A stretch of DNA of 26,718 nucleotides from positions 1 through 26,718 of the forward strand of contig JBKPHM010000106.1 in NCBI GenBank assembly GCA_046729855.1, in the 5' to 3' direction. The DNA comes from DATHSY01 sp046729855. Lineage in GTDB: Bacteria; Actinomycetota; UBA4738; HRBIN12. Of the stretch, positions 1 to 8,683 are shown piece by piece. Both the position numbers and the translations under genes were made by a program. Numbering within the stretch: position 1 is the stretch's first letter; each line of letters starts with the position of its first letter. Under the pieces are notes generated by a model, which saw nothing but the letters and a program-made list of their open reading frames with translations, had not been told where the DNA came from and ran no database searches.

Positions 1-1
1 G

Positions 2-376
2 GTGGGACGGTTCGATCCGATCGACGTGAAGACCAAGACCGGCGACTGGAAAGCGATGATTGAAACGAAGGGGGCTTCCGACTTTCACGTCTTGGAGAAC
101 ACGATCGCGCCGGGCGGAACCTTCGGCTGGCACAGCCACCCTGGTCCCAGCCTCGTGATCGTCAAGTCCGGCACGGCGACCTTCTATCTTGCTGACGACC
201 CGACCTGCACGCCCCACGTCGTCCCGGCAGGATCTGGATTCGTCGATTCGGGCGGGGACGTGCACGTCGTGCGCAATGAGGGCACGGTCGATCTGGTCAC
301 GGTCGTGGCATCGCTCGTTCCGGCGGGAGCAACGCGGCGGATCGACGAGCCGGATCCTGGCAACTGTTCCTTCTGA
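2..376 (+). CDS. Cupin-domain protein (possibly 5'-partial)
   Basis: Small single-domain cupin of about 124 residues. The H-x-H pair in the segment WHSHPGP, the following glycine turn (VKSGTATFYLADD) and the late VHVVRNEG strand are the two cupin motifs, so a metal-binding beta-barrel is likely. Such proteins may be dioxygenases, isomerases or ligand sensors; nothing here fixes the substrate. The first possible start is a GTG at base 2, right at the window edge, so the true start may lie upstream and no ribosome binding site can be seen. The stop is followed at once by a strong hairpin (377-410). It converges on the FAD oxidoreductase at 460-1905. Confidence 0.75.
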   Translation: MGRFDPIDVKTKTGDWKAMIETKGASDFHVLENTIAPGGTFGWHSHPGPSLVIVKSGTATFYLADDPTCTPHVVPAGSGFVDSGGDVHVVRNEGTVDLVTVVASLVPAGATRRIDEPDPGNCSF

Positions 377-410
377 GCAGGGCTTGAGAGCCCGGGCGGC
401 TCAGCCCTGC
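377..410. terminator. Hairpin between convergent genes
   Basis: GCAGGGCT (377-384) pairs exactly with AGCCCTGC (403-410), and the stem extends inward through TGAG/CTC with one bulge. It begins on the base after the cupin stop codon and lies between two convergent genes. There is no T-run, so it would be a non-canonical, possibly bidirectional, terminator as is common in GC-rich actinobacteria. Confidence 0.5.
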
Positions 411-459
411 CCGCCCCTCGCCGCGCGGGACAGGCGGTCTCGCATCACGGCTGCGTGAC

Positions 460-1905
460 TCATCCCGACGAGGGCCGACGGGGCCGGCGCAGGGCTGCCC
501 GGGCGGCGTGGTACCCGCACATCCCGTGGACGCCCCCGCCGGGTGGCGTGGACGAGGAGCACAGGTAGATCCCCTCGGTCGGGGTCGAGTATGGATCCAG
601 GCGCAGCACCGGCCGGCCGACGACCTGGCGTAGCATCTGCGCCCCGCCCGCGACGTCGCCTCCGATGAGGTTCTCGTCGTGGCGCTCGAGGTCGGCCGTC
701 GTCATCGTGTGGCGGGCGAGGATCCGCTCCCGGAAGCCGGGTGCGAAGCGCTCGACCTGTGCCTCGATCCGTTCCGTCATGTCGACCACCGAGCCATTGG
801 GGACGTGGCAATACGCCCACGCCGTGTGCTTGCCTTGGGGCGCTCGCGTCGGGTCGAACGTCGTCGGCTGTGAGAGCACGATGAAGGGCCGCTCGGGGTG
901 CTCGCCGCGCCAGACCGCTCGCTCAGCGGCAGCCACCTCCTCGAGCGTCCCGCCGACGTGCACCGTGCCGGCGCGATGGCAGCCGTCGGCCGTCCACGGG
1001 ATCGGCGCGTCGAGCGCCCAGTCCACCTTGAAGACGCCCGGCCCGTACCGGTACCGCTTGAGCTCCGCCACGTATCCGGGCGGGAGCCGGTCCGGCGCGA
1101 TCCGGGCCAGTTGCCGCGGTGTCACGTCGAACAAGGTGGCGCCCGCCGGCGGAAGATCGGCGGTCGAGCCCACGCGCGTACCGGTCGAGATCTCCCCCCC
1201 GAGCGACCGGAGGTGGGACGCCATTGCCTCGGCCAGCCGCTCGGATCCGCCGCGCACGAACGGCCATCCGACCAGATGCCCGAGGAACCCGAACACCAGC
1301 GCGACCGCACCGGTCGGCACGCGATCGAGCGGCAGGATCGCGTGTGCTGCCATGCCGGCGACCAACGCCCGCGCGCCGTCCGTGTGGAACGCACGTGCGA
1401 TGACTGTCGCGGGTAACACCGCCCGAAGGCCGAAGCGCGCGAGGGCGATCGGGTGCCTCGGGACGTGCACAGGAGGGGCGAGGACCTCGTCCACGAGCGC
1501 CCAGCCGTCACGCACAAGCGGCGAGAACATCCGGCGCCACGCCGTCCCGTCGGTCACGAGGGATCGTGCCGTCGCGTCAGGCGACCGCTCGAGGATCGCG
1601 GCGGTCGCGTCGTCGAGCGGATGCGCCAGCGGCGCGTCGGGCTGCACCCAGCCGACCCCGAGCTCCTGGAGCGGCATGGAGCGGACGAAGGGCGACGCGA
1701 TCGCGAGCGGATGGATGCTCGAGCACACGTCGTGGACGAAGCCGGGGAGCGTCAGCTCCTCCGAGCGCAGCCCGCCGCCGGGGCGCTCCTCGGCCTCGAG
1801 CACCAGTACCGAGCGGCCCGCGCGCGCCAGCTCGATCGCCGCGGCCAGCCCGTTCGGACCCGCCCCCACCACTACCGCGTCGTGTTCGAACCGCACGTCA
1901 CCCAC
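460..1905 (-). CDS. Phytoene-dehydrogenase-like FAD-dependent oxidoreductase
   Basis: A 481-residue flavoprotein of the phytoene desaturase/amine oxidase superfamily. The N-terminus has the dinucleotide-binding motif GAGPNG followed by an acidic strand end (VLVLEAEERPGG), and the C-terminus has the second FAD contact, GIYLCSSSTPPGGGVHGMCGYHAA, characteristic of this family. Length fits the family (about 480-530). There are no other carotenoid genes here, so a carotenoid substrate cannot be inferred; many actinobacterial members are uncharacterised. The first codon taken is GTG at 1905; an in-frame GTG three codons later (1896) is an equally good start because neither has a clear Shine-Dalgarno. 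It is divergent from the gene at 1958 with a 52-bp spacer. Confidence 0.85.
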   Translation of the reverse strand: MGDVRFEHDAVVVGAGPNGLAAAIELARAGRSVLVLEAEERPGGGLRSEELTLPGFVHDVCSSIHPLAIASPFVRSMPLQELGVGWVQPDAPLAHPLDDATAAILERSPDATARSLVTDGTAWRRMFSPLVRDGWALVDEVLAPPVHVPRHPIALARFGLRAVLPATVIARAFHTDGARALVAGMAAHAILPLDRVPTGAVALVFGFLGHLVGWPFVRGGSERLAEAMASHLRSLGGEISTGTRVGSTADLPPAGATLFDVTPRQLARIAPDRLPPGYVAELKRYRYGPGVFKVDWALDAPIPWTADGCHRAGTVHVGGTLEEVAAAERAVWRGEHPERPFIVLSQPTTFDPTRAPQGKHTAWAYCHVPNGSVVDMTERIEAQVERFAPGFRERILARHTMTTADLERHDENLIGGDVAGGAQMLRQVVGRPVLRLDPYSTPTEGIYLCSSSTPPGGGVHGMCGYHAARAALRRPRRPSSG

Positions 1906-1957
1906 ACGCTAGCGCCGGGTACGGTGGAAGGGCCCGGCGAAGGGACCGACTTCAGCG

Positions 1958-3412
1958 ATGGAGTGGCTCGAAGCACCGAACGCGTGGCTCGCGCGGCTCC
2001 TGCTCGAGCGGGCGATCGGCGCGGTCTACCTCGTCGGGTTCGCGGTCGCGTTGAACCAGTTCCCCGCGCTCCTGGGCGAGCGCGGACTGCTGCCGGTCCG
2101 GCGCTACGTCTCGCGCGTGCCCTTCCGGCACGCCCCGAGCATCTTCCACCTGCACTACTCGGACCGGTTCCTCCGCGTGGTGTCGTGGATCGGTATCGCG
2201 CTGTCCGCCTCGCTCGTCGCCGGGCTTCCGCAGGCCGGCCCGACCTGGCTGCCGATGCTCTTCTGGACGTTCCTGTGGATGCTCTACCTGTCGATCGTGA
2301 ACGTCGGCCAGACGTTCTACGCGTTCGGCTGGGAATCACTGCTGCTCGAGGCCGGGTTCTTCGCGATCTTCCTCGGCTCGGCATGGATCGCGCCACCGGC
2401 GCCGGTACTGTTGGCGTTCCGGTGGCTGCTCTTCCGGGTCGAGTTCGGTGCCGGGCTGATCAAGCTCCGCGGCGACCGGTGCTGGCGCGACCTGACATGC
2501 CTCTATTACCACCACGAGACCCAGCCGATGCCGAACCCGTTCAGCCGGTCCTTCCATAACCTGCCGAGGTCCGTTCACCGGCTCGAGGTCGTCGGCAACC
2601 ACGTCACGCAGCTGGCGGTGCCGTTCCTGCTCTTCTTCCCGCAGCCGGTCGCCTCGTTCGCCGGCCTCGCCATGGTCGTCCACCAGACGTGGCTGATCGT
2701 CTCCGGGAATTTCTCGTGGCTGAACGTGCTGACGCTCGCGCTGGCGTTCTCGGCGTTCGACGACGCGCGGCTCGCGGCGGTGCTACCGATCGAGCACGGC
2801 ACGTTCGTCCCACCGGCGACCTGGTTCTCCGTCGTGGTCATCGGGTTCACGGTCCTCGTCGCGGTGCTCAGCTTCTGGCCCGCCCGCAACCTCCTTTCCC
2901 GTCGGCAGCTGATGAACTTCAGCTTCAACCCGCTGCACGTCGTGAACGCCTACGGAGCGTTCGGCAGCGTCACGCGGGAACGGTACGAGGTGGTGCTCGA
3001 GGGCACCGACGCCCCACGGGTCACGCCCGAGGCGGTCTGGCGCGAGTACGCGTTCAAGGGGAAGCCGGGGGACCCGCATCGCAGGCCGCCGCAGGTGGCC
3101 CCCTACCACCTGCGCCTCGACTGGCTCATGTGGTTCGCCGCGATGTCGACGCCCATGTCGCACCCGTGGCTGTTGGCGCTCGTGGAGAGGCTGCTGCTGA
3201 CCGACCGCCAGACCCTGAAGCTGCTCGGGCACGACCCGTTCAACGGACGGCGGCCGACGTTCGTCCGAGCGAGCTTCTACCGTTACCGCTTCTCGACGCG
3301 GGACGAGCGCCGGGCGAGCGGCGCGTGGTGGGTCCGCACGCGGATCGGCGACTACCTCCCTCCGCTGAGCCGCGGGCCCGCCGAAACGGAGTCCGGGCCG
3401 CAGCACGCCTGA
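1958..3412 (+). CDS. Lipase maturation factor family membrane protein
   Basis: A 484-residue polytopic membrane protein matching the lipase maturation factor (LMF1/LMF2, DUF1222) family. Recognisable segments are the N-terminal RAIGAVYLVGFAVALNQFPALLG, the central FRWLLFRVEFGAGLIKLRGD with its charged loop and following cysteine-containing segment, and the soluble C-terminal portion starting near NFSFNPLHVVNAYGAFG, followed by RYEVVLEGTD. In vertebrates LMF1 helps fold lipases in the ER; the bacterial role is not established, so only family membership is claimed. The start ATG lies 12 nt after AAGGGA (1940-1945), and a TACGGT hexamer at 1920-1925 is a possible -10 box. It is convergent with kgd, 19 bp away. 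Confidence 0.88.
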   Translation: MEWLEAPNAWLARLLLERAIGAVYLVGFAVALNQFPALLGERGLLPVRRYVSRVPFRHAPSIFHLHYSDRFLRVVSWIGIALSASLVAGLPQAGPTWLPMLFWTFLWMLYLSIVNVGQTFYAFGWESLLLEAGFFAIFLGSAWIAPPAPVLLAFRWLLFRVEFGAGLIKLRGDRCWRDLTCLYYHHETQPMPNPFSRSFHNLPRSVHRLEVVGNHVTQLAVPFLLFFPQPVASFAGLAMVVHQTWLIVSGNFSWLNVLTLALAFSAFDDARLAAVLPIEHGTFVPPATWFSVVVIGFTVLVAVLSFWPARNLLSRRQLMNFSFNPLHVVNAYGAFGSVTRERYEVVLEGTDAPRVTPEAVWREYAFKGKPGDPHRRPPQVAPYHLRLDWLMWFAAMSTPMSHPWLLALVERLLLTDRQTLKLLGHDPFNGRRPTFVRASFYRYRFSTRDERRASGAWWVRTRIGDYLPPLSRGPAETESGPQHA

Positions 3413-3431
3413 GAGGCGACGGGGCGCCGCG

Positions 3432-6400
3432 TCAGGCCGCCGCTCGGCGTCGCCGCAACGCCCGCTTGAGCAGATCCGCCTGCTCGTGCTGGTGCTGCGT
3501 CAGGCTTCCGGTCGCGGTGCTCGCGCTCTCGGGTCGAGCCACGACCCGCGCTTGCAGTCCGAGGCGCTCGCGCAGGTTCCAAACCACGAAGCGGGCGGCG
3601 CCCATGTTCTCCGGCTCCTCCTGCGCCCATACGACCTCGGCCCGCGGAGCGCGCGCGAGCTCCCGCTCGAGCTCGTGAGTGGGGAACGGGTAACAGCGCT
3701 CGAGCCGAACCAGCGCAACCTTGTCCCGGTCACCGCGAGCAGCAGCGAGCTCGTAGAAGAGCTTGCCCTGGCAGAGCACCACCCGGGACGGCTCCGCTGG
3801 TGAGGCCGGGTCGCCGAGCACCGCTGCGAACACTCCCGAGACGAGCTCATCGGCGGGGCTCGCCGCCTGCTTCGCGCGGAGCAGAGACTTCGGTGTCAGG
3901 ACGATGAGCGGCTTCCGGACGCCGCGGGTCACCTGCCGGCGCAACAGGTGGAAGTGCTGTGCTGGCGTCGAGGGGACGACCACCTCGATGTTGTCCTGCG
4001 CCGCGAGCTCGAGGAACCGCTCGAGGCGGGCGCTCGAGTGCTCGGGTCCCTGGCCCTCGTACCCGTGCGGGAGCAGTAGGACCAGACGGCTCGCCTGGCC
4101 CCATTTGTCTTCCGCCGCTGCGATGTACTGGTCGACGATCACCTGCGCCGCGTTCGCGAAGTCGCCGAACTGCGCCTCCCATAGGACGAGCGCGTCCGGG
4201 TCGCCGACCGAGTACCCGTATTCGAACCCCATCGCCGCGAACTCCGACAGCGGGCTGTCGTACACGAACGCCTCGCCCTGACCGTCACCGAGGTGGCGCA
4301 AGGGCACGTACTCCAGTCCGGTCCGCTGGTCGACGAGCAGCGCGTGACGCTGGCTGAACGTCCCTCGCCGCGTGTCCTGACCCGTGAGCCTGACCGTCAC
4401 GCCGTCGAGCAGAACGGTGCCGAGCGCGAGCGCCTCCGCGGTCGCCCAGTCGACTCGGTCCTCGTCGAGCGCGTTGCGTCGCTGCTCGAGCCAGCGCATC
4501 AGCTTCGGGTGCACCTCGAAGCCGTCGGGGACGGTGGTGATCGCATCGAGCACGTGTTGGAGCAGTTCGCGCGGCACGCCGGTCGCGATCTCGTCGTCGC
4601 TCGCGTGTGCGGGTTCGGCGCGTTCGACGCTCGGCACACGCACGTCCAGCCCTTCCGTCTCCTCCGAGACGCGGCGCAGGCGCTCGGAAAAGGCCTCGAA
4701 CGCCTGCTGCGCCTCATCCGCCGTCAGATCGCCGCGGCGCACGAGCGTGTCGGTGTAGCGCGTCCGCACGGACGGCAGCTCGGCGATCCGCCCGTACATC
4801 AACGGCTGCGTGTACGAGGGTTCGTCGGTCTCGTTGTGGCCCCACCTGCGGTAGCACCACATGTCGATCACGACGTCCTTGCCGAACGCCTGCCGGAAGC
4901 CGAACGCGAGGCTTGCGGCACGAACGCACGCCTCCGGGTCGTCCCCGTTGACGTGCAGGATCGGCGCACCCACGCTCTTCGCGACGTCGCTCGCGTACAG
5001 GCTCGATCGTCCGTGCTCCGGCGGGGTCGTGAAGCCGAGCTGGTTGTTCACGATGACGTGTATCGTTCCGCCCGTCGCGTACCCGGGAAGCTGCGAGAGC
5101 GCGAGGGTCTCGGCGACGACGCCCTGACCGGCGAACGCGGCCTCGCCATGGATCAGGAGCGGCAGCACGCTGGACCCGTCCTCGGACGGCAGCAGATCCT
5201 GCTTGGCGCGCGCGATACCCTCGACGACCGCGTCGACGGACTCCAAGTGACTCGGATTGGATGCGAGCGCGAGCGCGATCTGGGCGCCGCTCGGGGACCT
5301 GTGGGCGCCGCGGGCGCCCAAGTGGTACTTCACGTCGCCGGTTCCCTCGACCGAGCTCGGGTCCAGTTGGCCCTCGAACTCGCGGAAGATCTCGCCGTGC
5401 GGCTTGCCGATCACGTTTGCGAGCACGTTCAGACGCCCTCGATGAGCCATCCCCATGACCACCTCGGCGAGGCCGGCCTCGGCGGCGCCGTCGAGGATCG
5501 CGTGCACGATCGGGATCAGGCTCTCGGCGCCCTCGAGCGAGAAGCGCTTGTGCCCGACGTAGCGCGTGTGCAGGTAGCGTTCGAAAGCCTCGGCTTCTGT
5601 CAGCGCGTGGAGGATCCGCCGGCGTTCTCCGCCGGAGAGCTCCTCGCGTTGTCCCTCCAACCGCTCCTGGATCCACGCCTTCTCGGCTGGTTCGCTGATG
5701 TGCGTGTACTCAACGGCGAGCGTTCCGGTGTATGCGTCCCGCAGGACGTCCCAGATCTCGCCGAGCGTCGCCTCACGCGTGCCGGCAAGGCCGTCCGTCG
5801 CGAAACGACGATCGAGGTCCCAGATCGTGAAGCCGAGGTTCGCCGGGTCGAGCTCCGGATGCGTCTGAGGCGGCGCGGTCGCGAGCGGGTCGACGTCGGC
5901 GATCAGGTGCCCCCGGACGCGGTAGTTGTCGATGAAGCGGAGCACGCGGGCCTGCTTCTCGCGGCCGGCGAGCGAGTCCTCGGACGGGCGTTCGTCAGGC
6001 GTCCAGTGGATCGGGCGGTGCGGCATGTCGAGCGCGTCGTACACGCGTCCGTAGAAGTCATGCTCACCAAGGAGTAGCCCGTGCACGCGCCCGAGGAACT
6101 CGCCGCTCTCCGCGCCCTGGATCACGCGGTGGTCGTAGGTGCTCGTGAGCGTCACGACCTTCGACACGCCGAGCTCGGCCAGCGTCTCGGGGTCTGCGCT
6201 CTCGAACTCGGCCGGGTAGCCGATCGCCCCGATGCCGACGATCGCCGCCTGCCCAGGCATCAGACGCGGGACGGACTGGACGGTCCCGACCACGCCGGGG
6301 TTCGTAACCGTCACGGTGGTTCCGGACAGGTCGTCCGGCGAGAGGCGGCGCTCCTGCGCCTTGCTGACCGCGTCGTCGTACGCGCGGACGAACGCGGCGA

Positions 6401-6989
6401 AATCGAGTGTCTCGGCCTCCTTCACGTTGGGAACCAGCAGGACGCGCGACCCTTCCTCCCGTCTGACGTCGACAGCGAGGCCGAGGTTCACGTGTGGCGG
6501 GTCCACGCGCGAGGGCCGTCCGTCGACGACGGCGTAGCTCCGGTTCATCGCAGGGACCGCCTCCATCGCCCGGATGATCGCGAATGCGATCAGGTGCGTG
6601 AACGAGACGCGACCCCCGAGGACCCGCTCGAGGTGGCGGTTGATCAGCCGACGGTTCAGCTCGAGCAGCTTCGCGGGGATCGTTCGGAACGATGTCGCGG
6701 TCGGCACCGCGAGGCTCTCCTCCATTCGCGTCGCCGCCGTGGCGGCGATGCCCGTGAGGGGCGTGACGGCCGCGCCCGCCGGCATCGGCGCGGGCGCCGG
6801 CGGCCGACGTTCGGTCGGCTCCCGCTCCGTTGGGGAGGTGTCCGCGCGGGAGCCGTCGAAGAAGGCCCGCCACGGCTCGGGCACCGAGCGGGGGTCGACG
6901 AGGTAGCGCGCATGCATCTCGTCGACGAGCCAGACGTTCGGCCCGAACCGGGCGCGATCGGAGGAGCGCACGTCGCCGTCCGTGCTCAC
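3432..6989 (-). CDS. kgd: Multifunctional 2-oxoglutarate decarboxylase / dehydrogenase E1 with fused E2 domain
   Basis: A 1185-residue fusion enzyme of the mycobacterial Kgd/corynebacterial OdhA type. In order it shows a short N-terminal segment (FGPNVWLVDEMHARYLVDP), a linker rich in Pro/Ala, an E2 acyltransferase catalytic domain ending in YDHRVIQG (His287), and the thiamine-diphosphate E1 part (AHRGRLNVLANV, then NGDDPEA near residue 683, RRWGHNETDEPSYTQP, and the late EAQFGDFANAAQVIVDQY). It decarboxylates 2-oxoglutarate in the TCA cycle and, with E2p/E3 partners, yields succinyl-CoA. There is no lipoyl domain, as in known Kgd. I chose the GTG at 6989 because AAGGGGGTG lies just upstream; an upstream ATG/GTG in the same frame (7046) would add 19 unlike residues. 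It is divergent from the NuoF-like gene. Confidence 0.95.
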   Translation of the reverse strand: MSTDGDVRSSDRARFGPNVWLVDEMHARYLVDPRSVPEPWRAFFDGSRADTSPTEREPTERRPPAPAPMPAGAAVTPLTGIAATAATRMEESLAVPTATSFRTIPAKLLELNRRLINRHLERVLGGRVSFTHLIAFAIIRAMEAVPAMNRSYAVVDGRPSRVDPPHVNLGLAVDVRREEGSRVLLVPNVKEAETLDFAAFVRAYDDAVSKAQERRLSPDDLSGTTVTVTNPGVVGTVQSVPRLMPGQAAIVGIGAIGYPAEFESADPETLAELGVSKVVTLTSTYDHRVIQGAESGEFLGRVHGLLLGEHDFYGRVYDALDMPHRPIHWTPDERPSEDSLAGREKQARVLRFIDNYRVRGHLIADVDPLATAPPQTHPELDPANLGFTIWDLDRRFATDGLAGTREATLGEIWDVLRDAYTGTLAVEYTHISEPAEKAWIQERLEGQREELSGGERRRILHALTEAEAFERYLHTRYVGHKRFSLEGAESLIPIVHAILDGAAEAGLAEVVMGMAHRGRLNVLANVIGKPHGEIFREFEGQLDPSSVEGTGDVKYHLGARGAHRSPSGAQIALALASNPSHLESVDAVVEGIARAKQDLLPSEDGSSVLPLLIHGEAAFAGQGVVAETLALSQLPGYATGGTIHVIVNNQLGFTTPPEHGRSSLYASDVAKSVGAPILHVNGDDPEACVRAASLAFGFRQAFGKDVVIDMWCYRRWGHNETDEPSYTQPLMYGRIAELPSVRTRYTDTLVRRGDLTADEAQQAFEAFSERLRRVSEETEGLDVRVPSVERAEPAHASDDEIATGVPRELLQHVLDAITTVPDGFEVHPKLMRWLEQRRNALDEDRVDWATAEALALGTVLLDGVTVRLTGQDTRRGTFSQRHALLVDQRTGLEYVPLRHLGDGQGEAFVYDSPLSEFAAMGFEYGYSVGDPDALVLWEAQFGDFANAAQVIVDQYIAAAEDKWGQASRLVLLLPHGYEGQGPEHSSARLERFLELAAQDNIEVVVPSTPAQHFHLLRRQVTRGVRKPLIVLTPKSLLRAKQAASPADELVSGVFAAVLGDPASPAEPSRVVLCQGKLFYELAAARGDRDKVALVRLERCYPFPTHELERELARAPRAEVVWAQEEPENMGAARFVVWNLRERLGLQARVVARPESASTATGSLTQHQHEQADLLKRALRRRRAAA

Positions 6990-7060
6990 GCTCCCACCCC
7001 CTTGCGCTCGTGGGTTCAGGCCGCCTCGCGTCCGGACGCCGCACAACGCGGCGGCGGCTC

Positions 7061-7140
7061 TCAGGAACTATGTTCCCACCGGGCGCGGGTTGGGAACGAA
7101 GGCCGCGGCATGTGGGAACCGCTCCTGGTACCTAGGAGCG
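7061..7140. promoter_or_regulatory. Operator-rich spacer between kgd and the NuoF-like gene
   Basis: Four related elements lie in 56 bp: GGAAC (7064-7068), GTTCCCA (7072-7078), TGGGAAC (7091-7097) and TGGGAAC (7113-7119). The first two form GGAAC-TAT-GTTCC; the second and third form a 7-bp inverted repeat with a 12-nt gap; the last two repeat every 22 bp. On the minus strand TTCCCA (7096-7091) and CATAGT (7072-7067), 18 nt apart, could be the -35 and -10 of kgd, so a factor bound here would compete with polymerase. A separate inverted repeat, CGCTCCT (7120-7126) and AGGAGCG (7134-7140), flanks GGTACCT. The regulator is unknown. Confidence 0.45.
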
Positions 7141-7181
7141 CGTGGGGTGCGGCTCCGTTGCGGGACGCGAGGGGGAGGAAG

Positions 7182-8576
7182 ATGAGCGGGTCCGCCGGCG
7201 AGAGCCGGCACCTCGGCGGGGTCCTCCTCGCTGAGGGACCGGTGCCGTCGCTGGACGCGTACCTGGAACGAGGCGGTTGCCTCGGATGGAGGGCCGCGCA
7301 AGAGCGGACATCCGACGACATCCTCGAGGAGGTCCACCGGTCGGGCCTACGGGGGCGGGGCGGCGCGGGGTTCCCGACGGCCATGAAGTGGCGCACCGTC
7401 CGCGACGATCCGTGTTCCACGAAGTACGTCGTGGCGAACGCCGCCGAGGGCGAGCCGGGAACGTTCAAGGATCGCTGGCTCCTGCGCATGAACCCCTTCC
7501 AGGTGCTTGAGGGCCTCGCCATCGCTGCGCTCGTCGTCCGCGCGGAGCGGGCGTTCATCGGGATCAAGGCGGGGTTCGGGCGGGAGCTCGACCGCGTCCG
7601 CGACGCGATCGAGGAGATGGCGTCGCGCGATCTCCTCGGCTCGGTTCCGATCCAGGTCGTGCCGGGCCCGGACGAGTATCTGTTCGGCGAAGAGAAGGCG
7701 CTCCTCGAGGTCATCGAGGGCAACGATCCTCTCCCACGGGTCGTGCCGCCGTGGATGGAAGGGCTCTTCCGCAGACCCGGCTCGCCGAACCCCACGGTCG
7801 TGAACAACGTCGAGACGTTGGCGAACGTGGCGCCCATCCTCCGCAACGGCTCGGACTGGTTCCGCTCCTACGGCACCGAGGACTCTCCGGGAACGATGCT
7901 GTTCACGCTGTGTGGAGATGTGCGCTTTCCCGGCGTCTACGAGCTCCCGATGGGGTTCTCGCTCCGCGAGCTTGTCTTCGGCGTTGGCGGCGGCCCGGAA
8001 GGGGGACGTACGCTCCAGGCCGTCTTCCCAGGGGCCTCCTCGACGATCATCTCTCCGGAGCAGCTCGACACGCCGCTCAGCTTCGACGCCCTGCGTAGCG
8101 TTGGCAGCGGACTCGGGGCGGGTGGGTTCGTCGTCTACGACGACTCGGCGTGCATCGTACGGGCCACCCTGGCCTTCTCCCGATTCCTGTATATCGAGTC
8201 CTGCGGTCAGTGCCCGGCGTGCAAGCATGGGACCGGGGCGATCACCCAGCTGCTGGAACGGATCGACCAAGGCGAGGGCTCGGCGATGGACGTGGAGACG
8301 ATCCTCGCCCGCGCGCTCACGGTGACCGACGCACAGCGCTGCGCGCTGCCAACCGGCGAGACGCTCATCGCGCAGAGCGCCGTGCAGGTCTTCGGAGAGC
8401 GCTTCGCCGAGCATCTTGGCCGGCCGTGCCCACTTCCTCGCGACCTGCCCGTGCCGAAGATCGTCGACTACGACGAAGCGGCTGGCGCCTTCGCGTTCGA
8501 TGAGACGTACCGGCACAAGCGGCCCGATTGGACCTACTCGGATCGGCCCGTCGCTGCGTCGGAGGATGCGGGGTAG
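7182..8576 (+). CDS. Stand-alone NuoF-like NADH:FMN iron-sulfur oxidoreductase subunit
   Basis: A 464-residue homologue of complex I subunit NuoF (51 kDa). The FMN/NADH-binding region carries RGRGGAGFPTAMKW near residue 57 and NAAEGEPGTFKDR near residue 86; an SLBB region follows; and the [4Fe-4S] ligands are complete: Cys341, Cys344, Cys347 (ESCGQCPACKHG) and Cys387. It should oxidise or reduce NAD(H) through FMN and pass electrons to a Fe-S partner. No NuoE, NuoG or other complex I gene is in the window and there is no N-terminal thioredoxin-like domain, so it resembles the diaphorase subunit of a soluble dehydrogenase more than a nuo operon member. The ATG at 7182 follows GGGGGAGGAAG; starts further upstream in the same frame have no such site. 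Confidence 0.88.
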   Translation: MSGSAGESRHLGGVLLAEGPVPSLDAYLERGGCLGWRAAQERTSDDILEEVHRSGLRGRGGAGFPTAMKWRTVRDDPCSTKYVVANAAEGEPGTFKDRWLLRMNPFQVLEGLAIAALVVRAERAFIGIKAGFGRELDRVRDAIEEMASRDLLGSVPIQVVPGPDEYLFGEEKALLEVIEGNDPLPRVVPPWMEGLFRRPGSPNPTVVNNVETLANVAPILRNGSDWFRSYGTEDSPGTMLFTLCGDVRFPGVYELPMGFSLRELVFGVGGGPEGGRTLQAVFPGASSTIISPEQLDTPLSFDALRSVGSGLGAGGFVVYDDSACIVRATLAFSRFLYIESCGQCPACKHGTGAITQLLERIDQGEGSAMDVETILARALTVTDAQRCALPTGETLIAQSAVQVFGERFAEHLGRPCPLPRDLPVPKIVDYDEAAGAFAFDETYRHKRPDWTYSDRPVAASEDAG

Positions 8577-8594
8577 ATCGCGGGGCCTCAGAAC

Positions 8595-8620
8595 GAGAGC
8601 CACGGCCGACAGCCGCTCTC
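8595..8620 (+). terminator. Possible hairpin terminator after the NuoF-like gene
   Basis: GAGAGC (8595-8600) pairs with GCTCTC (8615-8620), with an inner GGC/GCC pair. It starts 19 nt after the stop. There is no T-run, so this is a weak call. Confidence 0.3.
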
Positions 8621-8683
8621 ACCCGGACCTCCGCATGGCCCAGCCCCGAAGGGGGAAACGACCATCTGAGGAGGTGACGGAGG

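Noticed and set aside
665..1912. A 415-codon open frame opposite the FAD oxidoreductase
   Set aside because: Antisense shadow; Ser/Arg/Ala-rich with no family resemblance, while the minus-strand frame has full FAD motifs.
4293..6077. A 594-codon open frame on the plus strand opposite kgd
   Set aside because: It is the antisense shadow of a conserved enzyme in GC-rich DNA; the translation is low-complexity Arg/Val/Asp-rich and has no recognisable domain.
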